A DNA stretch of 64,000 bases from Candidatus Methylopumilus planktonicus (GTDB taxonomy: Bacteria; Pseudomonadota; Gammaproteobacteria; Burkholderiales; Methylophilaceae): contig NZ_CP040984.1 in NCBI RefSeq assembly GCF_006364715.1, forward strand, positions 930,001 to 994,000. The letters run 5' to 3'. Both the position numbers and the translations under genes were made by a program. A model generated the notes under the pieces. The model worked only from the letters and a program-made list of their open reading frames with translations. It had not been told where the DNA came from and did no database searches. Shown one piece after another: positions 37,683 through 47,156 of this stretch. Within the stretch, counting starts at the first letter, position 1; every line of letters begins with the position of its first letter.

Positions 37683-38543
37683 ATGACTTTAGATTTAAGC
37701 TTATCTACATTAGGCTCAATTGATAGCTATGATCGCTATATGCAATCCATTAGAGCTATTCCCTCGCTCACTGCAGAAGAAGAGATGAATCTTGGCATGC
37801 GCCTTAAAAAATCAAACGATCTCGAGGCTGCGAAAACACTGATATTGTCCCACCTAAAATTAGTAGCTAAAGTAGCTAGGGGCTATTCCGGTTACGGACT
37901 CCCCCAATCAGACTTGGTTCAAGAAGGCAATATTGGCCTAATGAAAGCTGTAAAACGATTCGACCCTGAAAGAGGTGTAAGACTTGTGTCTTTTGCAATC
38001 TACTGGATTAAAGCTGAAATTCAAGAATATATTGTTAAAAACTGGCGTTTAGTTAAAACGGCAACGACAAAAGCGCAACGTAAACTGTTTTTTAATTTAC
38101 GAAGCATGAAGAAGACTCTTCAGCCTCTTAAATCGGATGAGATTAATTCAATCGCAAAAGAGCTTAATGTCAAACCTGAAGATGTGCGTGAAATGGAATA
38201 TCGCTTTAATGGTAATGAAATTTCATTAGATTATGGATCTGAAGAATCAGAAGATGACGTTTACAGACCCATTGCTTACCTTAAAGATGAGGCGCCTGAG
38301 CCATCAGAACAAATGGAAATAGATCAATCTGAAAATAATAGTCTATCTTCCCTTAAAAAAGCACTTTTATCGCTCGATGAAAGAAGTCGTCTTATTTTAG
38401 AAGAAAGATGGCTTAAGGATAAAGAGGCGTCAACTCTTCACGAGCTTGCAGATAAGCTTGGTGTTTCTGCTGAAAGAATTAGGCAGATCGAACAGTCTGC
38501 AATGAAAAAAATTAAATCATTACTGCAATCTAACATTCAATAA
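37683..38543 (+). CDS. rpoH: RNA polymerase heat-shock sigma factor RpoH (sigma-32)
   Basis: RpoH directs RNA polymerase to heat-shock promoters. The 286-residue protein shows region 1.2/2 (SLTAEEEMNLGMRLKK; DLVQEGNIGLMKAVKRFDPERGVRLVSFAIYWIKAEI), the RpoH-specific box AQRKLFFNLRSMKK near residue 130 and region 4 with DERSRLILEERWL and the helix-turn-helix SAERIRQIEQSAMKK. A CIRCE element lies in its leader, so expression is probably repressed by HrcA. Its product probably reads the grpE and dnaK promoters in this window. Confidence 0.98.
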   Translation: MTLDLSLSTLGSIDSYDRYMQSIRAIPSLTAEEEMNLGMRLKKSNDLEAAKTLILSHLKLVAKVARGYSGYGLPQSDLVQEGNIGLMKAVKRFDPERGVRLVSFAIYWIKAEIQEYIVKNWRLVKTATTKAQRKLFFNLRSMKKTLQPLKSDEINSIAKELNVKPEDVREMEYRFNGNEISLDYGSEESEDDVYRPIAYLKDEAPEPSEQMEIDQSENNSLSSLKKALLSLDERSRLILEERWLKDKEASTLHELADKLGVSAERIRQIEQSAMKKIKSLLQSNIQ

Positions 38544-38562
38544 TCTTTTAATTTTTACCAAA

Positions 38563-38602
38563 AAAGCCAAGAGAACTCCGATAATATAGTTTTTTAGGCT
38601 TT
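38563..38602 (+). promoter_or_regulatory. Imperfect hairpin before the DUF971-ubi genes
   Basis: AAAGCC-A-AGAGAACT (38563-38577) pairs with AGTTTTTT-A-GGCTTT (38588-38602): 14 pairs including two G-T wobbles, one A-A mismatch, ten-base loop. It is followed by CCCACAAA and the GTG start, with no U-tract. It may end rpoH transcripts or structure the leader of the next gene. Confidence 0.4.
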
Positions 38603-38610
38603 CCCACAAA

Positions 38611-38994
38611 GTGACAACAAGTAACGCTAAAATATACCCTTTAGAAATTAAGCTTCATCAATCATCCAAGCTGTTAGAAATTAAATTTAATAATCTAACC
38701 GAATGCATGCTTTCATGCGAATTTCTTAGAGTGTATTCCCCGTCCGCTGAAGTAAGAGGTCACGGACCAGGGCAAGAAACACTTCAAATACATAAAGAAA
38801 ATGTCGGCATAGAAAATATTGAGCCTATCGGTCAGTACGCTATTAAATTAACATTTTCAGATGGTCATAATACAGGCATTTACTCATGGGATTATCTTTA
38901 TGAGCTAGCTGCAACTTATGATGTGCTGTGGGAAGAGTATTTAAGAAAATTATCTATCGCAGGTATTCAAAGAACAAAAAAAGATGTCGAATAA
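38611..38994 (+). CDS. DUF971 (gamma-butyrobetaine hydroxylase-like N-terminal) domain protein
   Basis: This 127-residue protein consists of a single DUF971 domain, the small domain found at the N-terminus of gamma-butyrobetaine hydroxylases and as a stand-alone protein in bacteria. Visible family features are the [19 protein letters not shown] segment near residue 35, with Cys, and [12 protein letters not shown] near residue 90. It starts at GTG and overlaps ubiE by 11 bases. Stand-alone members commonly precede ubiE in Betaproteobacteria. A function in ubiquinone synthesis or Fe-S metabolism has not been shown to my knowledge. Confidence 0.85.
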   Translation: MTTSNAKIYPLEIKLHQSSKLLEIKFNNLTECMLSCEFLRVYSPSAEVRGHGPGQETLQIHKENVGIENIEPIGQYAIKLTFSDGHNTGIYSWDYLYELAATYDVLWEEYLRKLSIAGIQRTKKDVE

Positions 38995-39736
38995 AAAAAC
39001 ACATTTTGGTTATAGTGAAATAGACGCAACGGAAAAAGTCAGCAAAGTAGCTTCTGTATTTCATTCTGTGGCATCAAATTATGACCTGATGAATGATCTG
39101 ATGTCATTTGGCATGCACCATATTTGGAAAAAATTTCTTGTAAATACTTCTAACGTAAAAAAGAATGCACGCATTCTTGATATTGCTGCAGGAACGGCGG
39201 ACTTGTCTATTCTGCTTGCAAAAAAAATAGGGGTGCAATCAGCTGATTTTAACGGGCAGATAATACATTCTGATATTAATTTATCTATGCTAAATATTGG
39301 CCGTAATAAGTTAATTGACCAAGGTATTTTTATTCCTTCTATATTATGCGATGCCGAATCACTACCTTTCCCTGATAACTATTTTGACTGTGTCACGATA
39401 GGATTTGGTATTCGCAATATGACAGACAAAAAGAAAGCATTAAAAGAAATTTACCGTGTCTTATCCCCAGGTGGAAAAATTTTAATTCTAGAATTTTCAA
39501 AAGTATGGAAGCCATTACAGTTTTTTTACGATCAATTTTCTTTTAAATTACTTCCAAAATTAGGGAAGTTATTTGCAAAAGATGAGTCAAGCTATCAATA
39601 CCTTGTTGAATCGATAAGGGTGCATCCCGATCAAGAATCATTAAAAACGATGATGGAAGAAGAATCCTTTTTAGAAGTGGAATATCTTAATTTATCTTCA
39701 GGTGTAGTTGCTATTCATATGGGATACAAGTTTTGA
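38984..39736 (+). CDS. ubiE: Ubiquinone/menaquinone methyltransferase UbiE
   Basis: UbiE is the C-methyltransferase of ubiquinone (and menaquinone) synthesis. The 250-residue SAM-dependent enzyme has [24 protein letters not shown], the SAM motif [12 protein letters not shown] and the downstream family motifs [25 protein letters not shown] and LEFSK. TGA of this gene overlaps TTG of ubiJ (TTGA), so the ubi genes are translationally coupled. In an aerobic betaproteobacterium the product is ubiquinone. Confidence 0.97.
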   Translation: MSNKKTHFGYSEIDATEKVSKVASVFHSVASNYDLMNDLMSFGMHHIWKKFLVNTSNVKKNARILDIAAGTADLSILLAKKIGVQSADFNGQIIHSDINLSMLNIGRNKLIDQGIFIPSILCDAESLPFPDNYFDCVTIGFGIRNMTDKKKALKEIYRVLSPGGKILILEFSKVWKPLQFFYDQFSFKLLPKLGKLFAKDESSYQYLVESIRVHPDQESLKTMMEEESFLEVEYLNLSSGVVAIHMGYKF

Positions 39737-40293
39737 TCATTGACACAATTAAAACAAAACTCACTAACCATTTATTTCAACAAAATGAGTGGTTAAAAAA
39801 AGATCTTATTAAGCACAGATTAAAATCTATCTTATTTAACGTAGGGCCCATTCATTACGCATTAATAGTCAACGATAGCGGTTTGCCAGAATATAGAGAT
39901 CGGATCGATACATACGATGCAGAAATTAAATTATCTATATCGTCAGCAATTGAACTTATGCGTGGAAATAAAAAAGCTGATATTGAAATTAAAGGTGACA
40001 TCGAGTTCGCCACAGTAATGAGTAACTTACTAAGGGATGTTGAGTGGGATTATGAGGACGATTTAAGTGAGATTATTGGTGATATACCAGCATATCATCT
40101 TGTAAAATTTGGCAAAAAAGTTGTAACTACCACAAAAGAAACCTCATTTAATATTGCAGACACTTTTAAAGAGTACTGGCTCGAAGAAAAGCCGCTGATT
40201 GCTAAGAAAAGACTGGTGGAGCAATTTAATAATGAGGTGGACCGTTTACGATTCGATGTAGATCGTTTAGAGCTCAGACTTAAAAAGCTATGA
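39733..40293 (+). CDS. ubiJ: Ubiquinone biosynthesis accessory factor UbiJ (SCP2 domain)
   Basis: UbiJ is a lipid-binding accessory protein needed for aerobic ubiquinone assembly. The 186-residue protein has an N-terminal SCP2-like domain (about residues 15-110; [29 protein letters not shown]) and a C-terminal helical segment with coiled-coil character (about 150-186, [19 protein letters not shown]), as in known UbiJ. The start is TTG overlapping the ubiE stop. Position between ubiE and ubiB makes the assignment strong despite low sequence conservation of this family. Confidence 0.9.
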   Translation: MIIDTIKTKLTNHLFQQNEWLKKDLIKHRLKSILFNVGPIHYALIVNDSGLPEYRDRIDTYDAEIKLSISSAIELMRGNKKADIEIKGDIEFATVMSNLLRDVEWDYEDDLSEIIGDIPAYHLVKFGKKVVTTTKETSFNIADTFKEYWLEEKPLIAKKRLVEQFNNEVDRLRFDVDRLELRLKKL

Positions 40294-41840
40294 AATACTT
40301 TAGGCTAATTTACATCATTTATATACTTCTTAAGTATCGCCTTGAGAAGTTCATCACATTTAATCGACAACTTAATGTTTTTGCTTTTCTTGTCTCGATA
40401 ATATTTTTCTTTAGATCAGCTAAAGAAAATAGAGGCACAAGGCTTAGACTTGCGCTTGAAAATTTAGGTCCGATTTTTGTTAAATTTGGTCAAATGCTAT
40501 CTACGAGGAGGGATCTCATTCCATTAGATATTGCTGATGAGCTAGCTAAACTTCAGGATCAAGTACCCCCATTTAATTATAAGAATGTCGAAAAAATTAT
40601 TACAGCTTCATATGGTATGTCGCTAGACAAAATTTTTAAAACATTTGACTCAACACCCATAGCAAGCGCATCAGTTGCCCAAGTGCATTTCGCAACTCTC
40701 CATGATGGAAAAGAGGTTGCAGTCAAAATATTAAGGCCTAATATTAAGCGCGTCATTAATAAAGATATTAATTTACTTTATCTTATTGCCTATATGCTCG
40801 AATTGACCTGGTCTGATGGTAAAAGATTAAGGCCAAGGGAGGTTGTGGCTGAATTTTCAAAGCATATTCAGTGCGAACTAAATCTTATGCTAGATGCAGC
40901 AAATTGCAGTCGTTTAGGTGAGAATTTTAAAGATAAAAAATTACTTATCGTGCCGGATGTGTATTGGGATTTCTGTAATGAGGATGTGATGGTAATGGAA
41001 AGAATGTATGGAACACCCATCAGTCATGTCGAAATTCTTCGCAAGAAAAAAATTGATATTAAACAACTTGCGCGCAATGGAGTTGAAATATTTTTTACTC
41101 AGGTATTTAGGGATAGTTTTTTTCATGCCGATATGCACCCAGGTAACATTCAGGTAGCTGATGATGGGCGCTATATTGCTATGGATTTTGGCATCATGGG
41201 ATCCTTAAGTGAGAATGATAAAAATTATCTAGCGCGTAATTTTTTAGCCTTTTTTAAACGTGATTACCATGATGTGGCACTTGCTCATATTGAATCAGGT
41301 TGGGTGCCTAAGGATACTTCTATAGATGAATTTGAAAATGCAATACGATCAGTATGTGAACCTATTTTTAATAAGCCTTTAAAAGATATATCATTTGGCC
41401 GTCTTCTTATTAGACTATTTCAAACATCAAGACGATTTAATATGGAAATTCAGCCTCAACTTACTATGCTTCAAAAAACACTTTTAAATGTAGAAGGTCT
41501 TGGTCGAAACCTTGATCCTGATTTAGACTTATGGAAAACAGCTGCTCCATTTTTAAAAAAATATATGTCAGAACAAAAAGGTATTAAACATATTCTAAAG
41601 AGTTTAAAAAATGAAATTCCACATTGGCTTCATTTAACTCCACAATTACCAAGACTTATTCATGAGTTTCTTAAACAAAAAAAACATGAAAATGAAAATG
41701 CTATTCACCAAGAAGATATTGACCGTTTATTAAAAACTCAAAAAAATCAGAGTCGCTGGTTTAAAATTGTAATTACTTTAATTGGAATTACTTTATTGGT
41801 AAATTTAACAGTCTTGTTTTATTTTGTTAAATATATTTAG
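40290..41840 (+). CDS. ubiB: Ubiquinone biosynthesis kinase-like protein UbiB
   Basis: UbiB (ADCK/Coq8 family) is an atypical kinase-like ATPase required for ubiquinone synthesis. The 516-residue protein contains the KxGQ motif (KFGQMLSTRRDLIP, near residue 68), an Ala-rich nucleotide loop (SASVAQVH), the VAVKILRP lysine, FFHADMHPGN and the metal-binding MDFGIMG. One or two hydrophobic helices at the C-terminus (about 492-513) anchor it in the membrane. It overlaps ubiJ by four bases. Confidence 0.97.
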   Translation: MKYFRLIYIIYILLKYRLEKFITFNRQLNVFAFLVSIIFFFRSAKENRGTRLRLALENLGPIFVKFGQMLSTRRDLIPLDIADELAKLQDQVPPFNYKNVEKIITASYGMSLDKIFKTFDSTPIASASVAQVHFATLHDGKEVAVKILRPNIKRVINKDINLLYLIAYMLELTWSDGKRLRPREVVAEFSKHIQCELNLMLDAANCSRLGENFKDKKLLIVPDVYWDFCNEDVMVMERMYGTPISHVEILRKKKIDIKQLARNGVEIFFTQVFRDSFFHADMHPGNIQVADDGRYIAMDFGIMGSLSENDKNYLARNFLAFFKRDYHDVALAHIESGWVPKDTSIDEFENAIRSVCEPIFNKPLKDISFGRLLIRLFQTSRRFNMEIQPQLTMLQKTLLNVEGLGRNLDPDLDLWKTAAPFLKKYMSEQKGIKHILKSLKNEIPHWLHLTPQLPRLIHEFLKQKKHENENAIHQEDIDRLLKTQKNQSRWFKIVITLIGITLLVNLTVLFYFVKYI

Positions 41841-41851
41841 GAAGTTTTAAT

Positions 41852-43282
41852 TTGCTTATTTGGTTTGTCTCTCTCTATCTTCTTGTCACAATTGGGATTG
41901 GTATTTTTGTATCTTCTCGAGTTAAAACGACCAAAGACTATGCTGTCGCTGGAAGACACCTCCCACTCCCTATTGTAACTGCTACAGTTTTTGCAACTTG
42001 GTTTGGTGCAGAAGCAATTTTTGGAGTCTCTTCTACTTTCGTTAAAGAAGGCTTAAATGGGGTCGTGGCCGACCCTTTTGGGTCGAGTCTTTGTTTAATA
42101 ATTGCGGGTATTTTCTTTTCTTCTAAATTATATAAATTAAATATTATTACTTTAGGGGACTTTTATAGGGCTAGGTACAATAGAACTGTTGAGGTATTAA
42201 CTACTATTGCAATCGTCATCTCATATTTGGGATGGGTTGCGGCACAGATTAAGGCCCTTGGACTAATATTTAATCTTATAACACATCAATTCATTAGCGA
42301 AGACATGGGCATGGTGATTGGCATTTTAATTGTCCTGACCTTCACTACTTTTGGTGGCATGCTTTCTGTGGCGATCCTAGACTTTATTCAAATGATTGTA
42401 GTTATTGGTGGGCTTCTTTATATAGCATATGCTATTTCTCAATTAACAGGAGGCATTGTCCCCGTCATTGAAAGTGCCTCAATAAATCATAAGTTAGATT
42501 TTTTCCCAAAAGGCAATATCTGGACATGGATAACTTTCTTTGGGACATGGATCACCATGATGCTGGGATCAGTTCCTCAACAAGACGTTTTTCAACGCGT
42601 AACATCTGCTAAAACTGCCAAGGTTGCCTTATACGGCTCAATACTTGGGGCTACAATTTATTTTATATTTACTTTTGTACCAATGTTTATAGCGTATTCG
42701 GCCACCTTAATTGACGCTGAGTATTTTAACGGTCTCGTCAATACAAACTCACAGCATGTCTTACCTATGCTTGTGCTTAACTACATGCCCCTCTTCGCTC
42801 AGGTAATATTCTTTGGAGCTGTTCTATCAGCAATAATGAGTTGCTCATCAGCAACGCTTCTAGCACCATCCATTTCTTTTGCAGAAAATATTGTTAAAGG
42901 TTATTTCCCAACAATCAGTGATAAACGTTTACTTAAAATTATGAGAATCACTCTTGTATGTTTTTCTGCTGTCGTCTTGCTATATGCTCTTAGTTCAAAT
43001 CTTTCAATTTTTGGCATGGTTGAATCAGCTTATAAAATTACGCTTGCAGGTGCTTTTGTGCCTCTTGTATTTGGTGTATTTTGGAAAAAAGCTAATAGCC
43101 AAGGTGCTTTGATGGCAATTATTGGCGGTATAGGATCATGGTTATTCGTAGAATTATTTATAGGTGACAAGGCACTGATACCTGCCCAATTAATTGGCTT
43201 GGGCAATAGTATTATTGGAATGATTGTAGGGTCTTTGTTACCGAAGATTATCAAAGAAACAAATAAGTTTAGTAATAATTAG
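41852..43282 (+). CDS. Sodium:solute symporter family transporter
   Basis: This 476-residue integral membrane protein has about 13 hydrophobic helices and the overall pattern of the SSS (SLC5-like) family: AVAGRHLPLPIVTATVFATWFGAEAIFG near residues 30-60 and GDFYRARYNRTVEVL in the first inverted repeat. It would move a solute with sodium across the inner membrane. The substrate cannot be read from the sequence. It starts at TTG with AGGAAG upstream, 11 bases after ubiB, so it may share that operon, though no functional link is obvious. The stop overlaps mutM's stop. Confidence 0.88.
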   Translation: MLIWFVSLYLLVTIGIGIFVSSRVKTTKDYAVAGRHLPLPIVTATVFATWFGAEAIFGVSSTFVKEGLNGVVADPFGSSLCLIIAGIFFSSKLYKLNIITLGDFYRARYNRTVEVLTTIAIVISYLGWVAAQIKALGLIFNLITHQFISEDMGMVIGILIVLTFTTFGGMLSVAILDFIQMIVVIGGLLYIAYAISQLTGGIVPVIESASINHKLDFFPKGNIWTWITFFGTWITMMLGSVPQQDVFQRVTSAKTAKVALYGSILGATIYFIFTFVPMFIAYSATLIDAEYFNGLVNTNSQHVLPMLVLNYMPLFAQVIFFGAVLSAIMSCSSATLLAPSISFAENIVKGYFPTISDKRLLKIMRITLVCFSAVVLLYALSSNLSIFGMVESAYKITLAGAFVPLVFGVFWKKANSQGALMAIIGGIGSWLFVELFIGDKALIPAQLIGLGNSIIGMIVGSLLPKIIKETNKFSNN

Positions 43283-44094
43283 CTCTGACAATTAATACAG
43301 AAGAAACTTGAGCGCTGTCCAATTTTCTTATTTTCAATAATTGTTTTGCACTTTCGGCAAGGCTTGCCCGTCATTCCATACACATTATAAGTTTGCTGAA
43401 AATAACCAGACTGTCCATTCACATTATAAAAATCTTTAAGTGAGCTTCCGCCTAATTCAATCGCTTTTATTAATGTAGCCTTAATATATTTAACAATCTT
43501 TGTGCATTCGCTCAGAGAAATATCCTTACCTGGTTTACTTGGCAGCACTCCAGCTTTAAATAATGACTCACTTGCATATATATTGCCAACACCCACAACA
43601 ATATGGCTATCCATAATGATATTTTTAATAGGTGAATTTTTATTATGCGTTTTTGAAAATAAATAGTCTCTAGTGAATAGGCTTTCCAATGGTTCTGGAC
43701 CTAGCTTCGAAATTAAAAAATGATTTTTGATGTCTCCATTCACCCAGAGTATGGATCCAAATCTTCTTGGGTCTGTATACCTTAAAATATTTTTTGAATT
43801 ATGAAACGCAATATCAACATGATCATGCTTTTTAGGTGGCGTCTCTTTATCCAAGATCTCCAGTCGTCCTGACATGCCTAAATGAATCATGAGGGATGCT
43901 TTTTCAAATTGAATAACAATATATTTAGCGCGTCTTTTTATATGTAGTATTTTTTGGTTGGGAAGTGTTTTTTTTAAATGCGAAGGGATTGGCCATCTTA
44001 GAGATGGATTTCTAATGATAATATTTGAAATAGATTTTTGAAGTATAGGCTTGAGACCTACGCAGGTAATCTCAACCTCTGGAAGCTCAGGCAT
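43279..44094 (-). CDS. mutM: Formamidopyrimidine-DNA glycosylase (Fpg)
   Basis: MutM removes oxidised purines such as 8-oxoguanine and cleaves the abasic site. The 271-residue protein begins MPELPEVE, with the catalytic Pro2 and Glu3, has the conserved lysine in IKRRAKYIVI, the VGVGNIYASESLF helix-two-turn-helix motif, and a C-terminal zinc finger with four cysteines (CRKC...CINC). The ATG is certain because Pro2 must be exposed. It is eight bases downstream of the DUF4340 gene on the same strand. Confidence 0.98.
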   Translation of the reverse strand: MPELPEVEITCVGLKPILQKSISNIIIRNPSLRWPIPSHLKKTLPNQKILHIKRRAKYIVIQFEKASLMIHLGMSGRLEILDKETPPKKHDHVDIAFHNSKNILRYTDPRRFGSILWVNGDIKNHFLISKLGPEPLESLFTRDYLFSKTHNKNSPIKNIIMDSHIVVGVGNIYASESLFKAGVLPSKPGKDISLSECTKIVKYIKATLIKAIELGGSSLKDFYNVNGQSGYFQQTYNVYGMTGKPCRKCKTIIENKKIGQRSSFFCINCQS

Positions 44095-44102
44095 AAAAGG
44101 AT

Positions 44103-44990
44103 TTATTTTTTAGAATGTTCAATGGGAGGATTCATCATAGTAAATCCAATATCGCTCCCAAAGTTGTAGAGCAAACCTTCATCCACTCTATATAATTTCG
44201 TCTCAGGTGATTCTTGCAAGCGTAAAAAAGTAATCTTTTTTCCATCTATCGTATGGATGTCAAAGCTCTTATATGGAACCCTGAGGTCAATAGATGATTT
44301 TTCAACCGACTTTGCTGGATTTTTAACCCATGTCATATCGAACCATTCAGCCATCTCGTTTTGTTTAAATTGACTGCCCTCATTAGCAGACCACTCGTTA
44401 TTATTACGAGTGACTTTTAATCTTTTAGATTGCCATTGTTCAAGACGAGAAAAATCGAAATATTTAATTTCCTCAGATTTAGTTAAAGGCAACTTATCAA
44501 TAAGCTCAATAGGCTGGGTAGCAGCAGCTTCTGAATAAGACCCGCTAATAAGGTACACATTTTCTTTATATAAAAGGTATTGGTCTTCTGTTACGGAATT
44601 GTATGTGCCAAAAATAAACTCCTCTTCCTGCCCCTTATGAATCAATTTTAATTTCATCGTAGGTTTATCTAAACCGTATTTGGCTAGATCGTTTGAAGGT
44701 AATTTTTCGCTGCTTGATGTTGCTACGATGGAAATAATTTTCTGTACTGAAAATTGATCTGCTCGACCTTTTACAGGTTCAATCATATCCCATGACTCAG
44801 AAGATTTTTTGAGGATTACTGATGCTCTAGATGGAAAATCTATCTTTATTGAATCAAAATCACTTAAATTAAATGTGCTAATTGAAAATTGTTTTGTTTG
44901 CTTTATCTTGGTAGGCTTAAGAAATAAGAAAAGTGATATCGATAAGACCATCACCAACAAGATAATATTAATTAACCACTTATTTTTCAT
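44103..44990 (-). CDS. DUF4340 domain-containing membrane-anchored protein
   Basis: This 295-residue protein has an N-terminal membrane anchor (about residues 7-26) and a soluble periplasmic part with the DUF4340 pattern: WDMIEPVKGRADQFSVQKIIS, the YGLDKPTMKLKL segment and FIFGTYNSVTEDQYLLY. DUF4340 proteins are commonly encoded with GldG-type ABC transporter components. It lies nine bases downstream of the gldG-like gene and is the last of four transporter genes. No biochemical function is established for the domain. Confidence 0.82.
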   Translation of the reverse strand: MKNKWLINIILLVMVLSISLFLFLKPTKIKQTKQFSISTFNLSDFDSIKIDFPSRASVILKKSSESWDMIEPVKGRADQFSVQKIISIVATSSSEKLPSNDLAKYGLDKPTMKLKLIHKGQEEEFIFGTYNSVTEDQYLLYKENVYLISGSYSEAAATQPIELIDKLPLTKSEEIKYFDFSRLEQWQSKRLKVTRNNNEWSANEGSQFKQNEMAEWFDMTWVKNPAKSVEKSSIDLRVPYKSFDIHTIDGKKITFLRLQESPETKLYRVDEGLLYNFGSDIGFTMMNPPIEHSKK

Positions 44991-44999
44991 AGTTACAAA

Positions 45000-46385
45000 C
45001 TAAGCTTTTCTTCGTTTGAACCAGAACAATATACCTAAAACAAAAAAACCAATCGGTATGAAGTATTCAAAACTGTGAAATACGGTCCATGCAATAATGA
45101 ATGACATTTGATTGTCAGGAATGGTGACATTCACATCTTTTAACGGCATTGGCTGTATTGAAATTAAATTATCATCGCCTGATAACCAGTTAATCATATT
45201 GATCCCAAGATCTAAATTACCGCCATTTGTAATAAATGTATTAGATAAGAAATTACCATTACCTACCACCACAACTCTTTGGCCTTTTTTCCCATACACC
45301 CTTTGAAGTGCTACTGCTATATTAATTGGGCCAGCCTTATCTTTGCTTTTATCGAAAGTAGGTTTCTGATTTGTCATCACTTGGGAAGATTCCAGCCATC
45401 CATTGGGAGACACTTCTATCAATTTACTAACTTCCCAACCATTATCTAAAGTTCCCTTAGCATTAACTTCGTGTGCATTAGAAAATCGCGTTCCTAGCAT
45501 AAAGTTTCTAGTAATAGCATGTTCCCCATATGAGGAAGCAGAAGCAATATTTTCATTAACGCCTTCAACCTTCTCTGCTGGATCTATAACTTGTCCGCTT
45601 GAAACACTTAATCCAAGATAGGCAGCAATTTCATCTAAGCCACGGAAGTTATTGTCATCAAGAAGCCAAAGGAGATTTCCACCCGACTCTAGGAATTTTT
45701 TAATTTTTTTCGCTTCAATAGGAGAAATAGTTTTTTGCGGGCTTGCAATCACTAGCATTGAACCATTAAGAGGCACTTCTGATTCAATAGTTAAATTTAG
45801 ATTAGCAAATTTCAACCCTTTAGATTCTAATTGCTTGCCAAACTCACCAACATCGTTATTTTTAAGCCCAATTAAGTTTCTTTCGCCATGTCCATCTAGA
45901 TACATGACGGCCCGTTGGCTTGTTCTTGATAAGCGCATGAAAAGATTTGTCATCTCTTGCTCTGCAAAAGGGGGTTTAATATGCTCAGATCTTTTTTGAT
46001 ATTCAACCACAACTTCGCCGTCTTCTTTAATACCGTTTTCCTGTGCTAACTTCGGCTCTTTTATTGGGCTAATAAATTTAACGTTAATATCAGGTTTCGT
46101 TCTCTGATATCTCGCCATAAAATTAATGATGCCCTGCCTAAATGTGTCTCCATTATTCACGTCATCTTCCGAAGCAAATACAGTAAGAGTTATAGGGCCT
46201 TGCATTTGCTTTAATACATTAATACTTCCGGTTGTTAATGTATTTCTATTGGCTTGTGTTATGTCTTTAGAAAACTTGTATTGATTTGCAAGGAAGCCTA
46301 ATAAAAATATTAAAGCAATGAATAAAACTACAAAAAAACTATTTTGTATAAGAATCTGTAATCTTAGTTTTGGATTAACTTTCAT
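45000..46385 (-). CDS. GldG-type ABC transporter auxiliary protein
   Basis: This 461-residue protein belongs to the GldG/ABC_transp_aux family: one N-terminal helix (about 14-34), a large periplasmic domain with ThuA/DUF4350-like features (AVMYLDGHGERNLIG, LNLTIESEVPLNGSMLVIASPQ, NLLWLLDDNN), and a C-terminal helix (about 435-456) followed by KRRKA. In Bacteroidetes GldG partners GldF and GldA. Here it follows the permease gene by two bases. Betaproteobacterial members are not tied to gliding, and the substrate is unknown. Confidence 0.85.
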   Translation of the reverse strand: MKVNPKLRLQILIQNSFFVVLFIALIFLLGFLANQYKFSKDITQANRNTLTTGSINVLKQMQGPITLTVFASEDDVNNGDTFRQGIINFMARYQRTKPDINVKFISPIKEPKLAQENGIKEDGEVVVEYQKRSEHIKPPFAEQEMTNLFMRLSRTSQRAVMYLDGHGERNLIGLKNNDVGEFGKQLESKGLKFANLNLTIESEVPLNGSMLVIASPQKTISPIEAKKIKKFLESGGNLLWLLDDNNFRGLDEIAAYLGLSVSSGQVIDPAEKVEGVNENIASASSYGEHAITRNFMLGTRFSNAHEVNAKGTLDNGWEVSKLIEVSPNGWLESSQVMTNQKPTFDKSKDKAGPINIAVALQRVYGKKGQRVVVVGNGNFLSNTFITNGGNLDLGINMINWLSGDDNLISIQPMPLKDVNVTIPDNQMSFIIAWTVFHSFEYFIPIGFFVLGILFWFKRRKA

Positions 46386-46387
46386 AA

Positions 46388-47146
46388 TTATCCACGAAGC
46401 CTTTCTGCATCAAGACGTCTTATAGTTAATGTCAAAAATGTTGAAATGAATAAAAAGAAATAAATTAGATCTGAGGTATCAATCAGTCCCCTTGAAAAGC
46501 TTTGGAAGTGTTTCATTAAGGATATGTATGCAAACCAGTGATTAGGGTCGCTTGCAAACATACTTTCAAGAAAAATTAAGGCAAATAATGAAATAAAACT
46601 TAAGATTGCAGCAATAATAGGCTGCTTTGTTAAGCTTGAAAAATAAATTCCTAAAGCAGAAAAACTTCCTAAGAGAAGCCAAAGGCCAAATGAATTTGCG
46701 AGTAGATAGCCGAAATCTATATCCGACCAAATATTAAGCGTTATGAGCATCATAAAAATATAAACAATAAGAATGCTTAAGAAAATAATCAACCCAACAA
46801 ATTTACCTAAAACAATTTCAGTTAAGGAAATCGGTGCGCTAAATAAAAATGGTAATGTTTGATTACGCCTTTCTTCACTAATAAGACGCATCGTCAAAAG
46901 AGGGACGGCGAAAAGCATAATATAGCGCGCTATGCCAAAAACTGTCTGGCCTACAAAAATCGTGACTCCAACTCTTTCAGCAGGTCTTACTGCGCCTGAC
47001 ATCACTTCAAAATATTTATTAACTCCAGTAAGATAAAAGTTACCAAGCAAAGCCATAAGAAGAGCCAATATAGTCCACCCCATTGGTGAAGCAAATAAAC
47101 TTTTAAGCTCTTTTCTTGCGATATTTATAATCATATTAGCGCTCAC
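46388..47146 (-). CDS. GldF-type ABC transporter permease
   Basis: This 252-residue protein has six hydrophobic helices and the ABC-2 permease pattern, including RLISEERRNQTLPFLFSAPISLTEIVLGKF near the first cytoplasmic loop. It starts at GTG 47146 or, less likely, ATG 47134. It sits between the ATPase and the auxiliary protein of a Gld-type transporter. The cargo is unknown; similar permeases are classed only as ABC-type transport systems linked to gliding in other phyla. Confidence 0.87.
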   Translation of the reverse strand: MSANMIINIARKELKSLFASPMGWTILALLMALLGNFYLTGVNKYFEVMSGAVRPAERVGVTIFVGQTVFGIARYIMLFAVPLLTMRLISEERRNQTLPFLFSAPISLTEIVLGKFVGLIIFLSILIVYIFMMLITLNIWSDIDFGYLLANSFGLWLLLGSFSALGIYFSSLTKQPIIAAILSFISLFALIFLESMFASDPNHWFAYISLMKHFQSFSRGLIDTSDLIYFFLFISTFLTLTIRRLDAERLRG

Positions 47147-47156
47147 TCATATTCAT

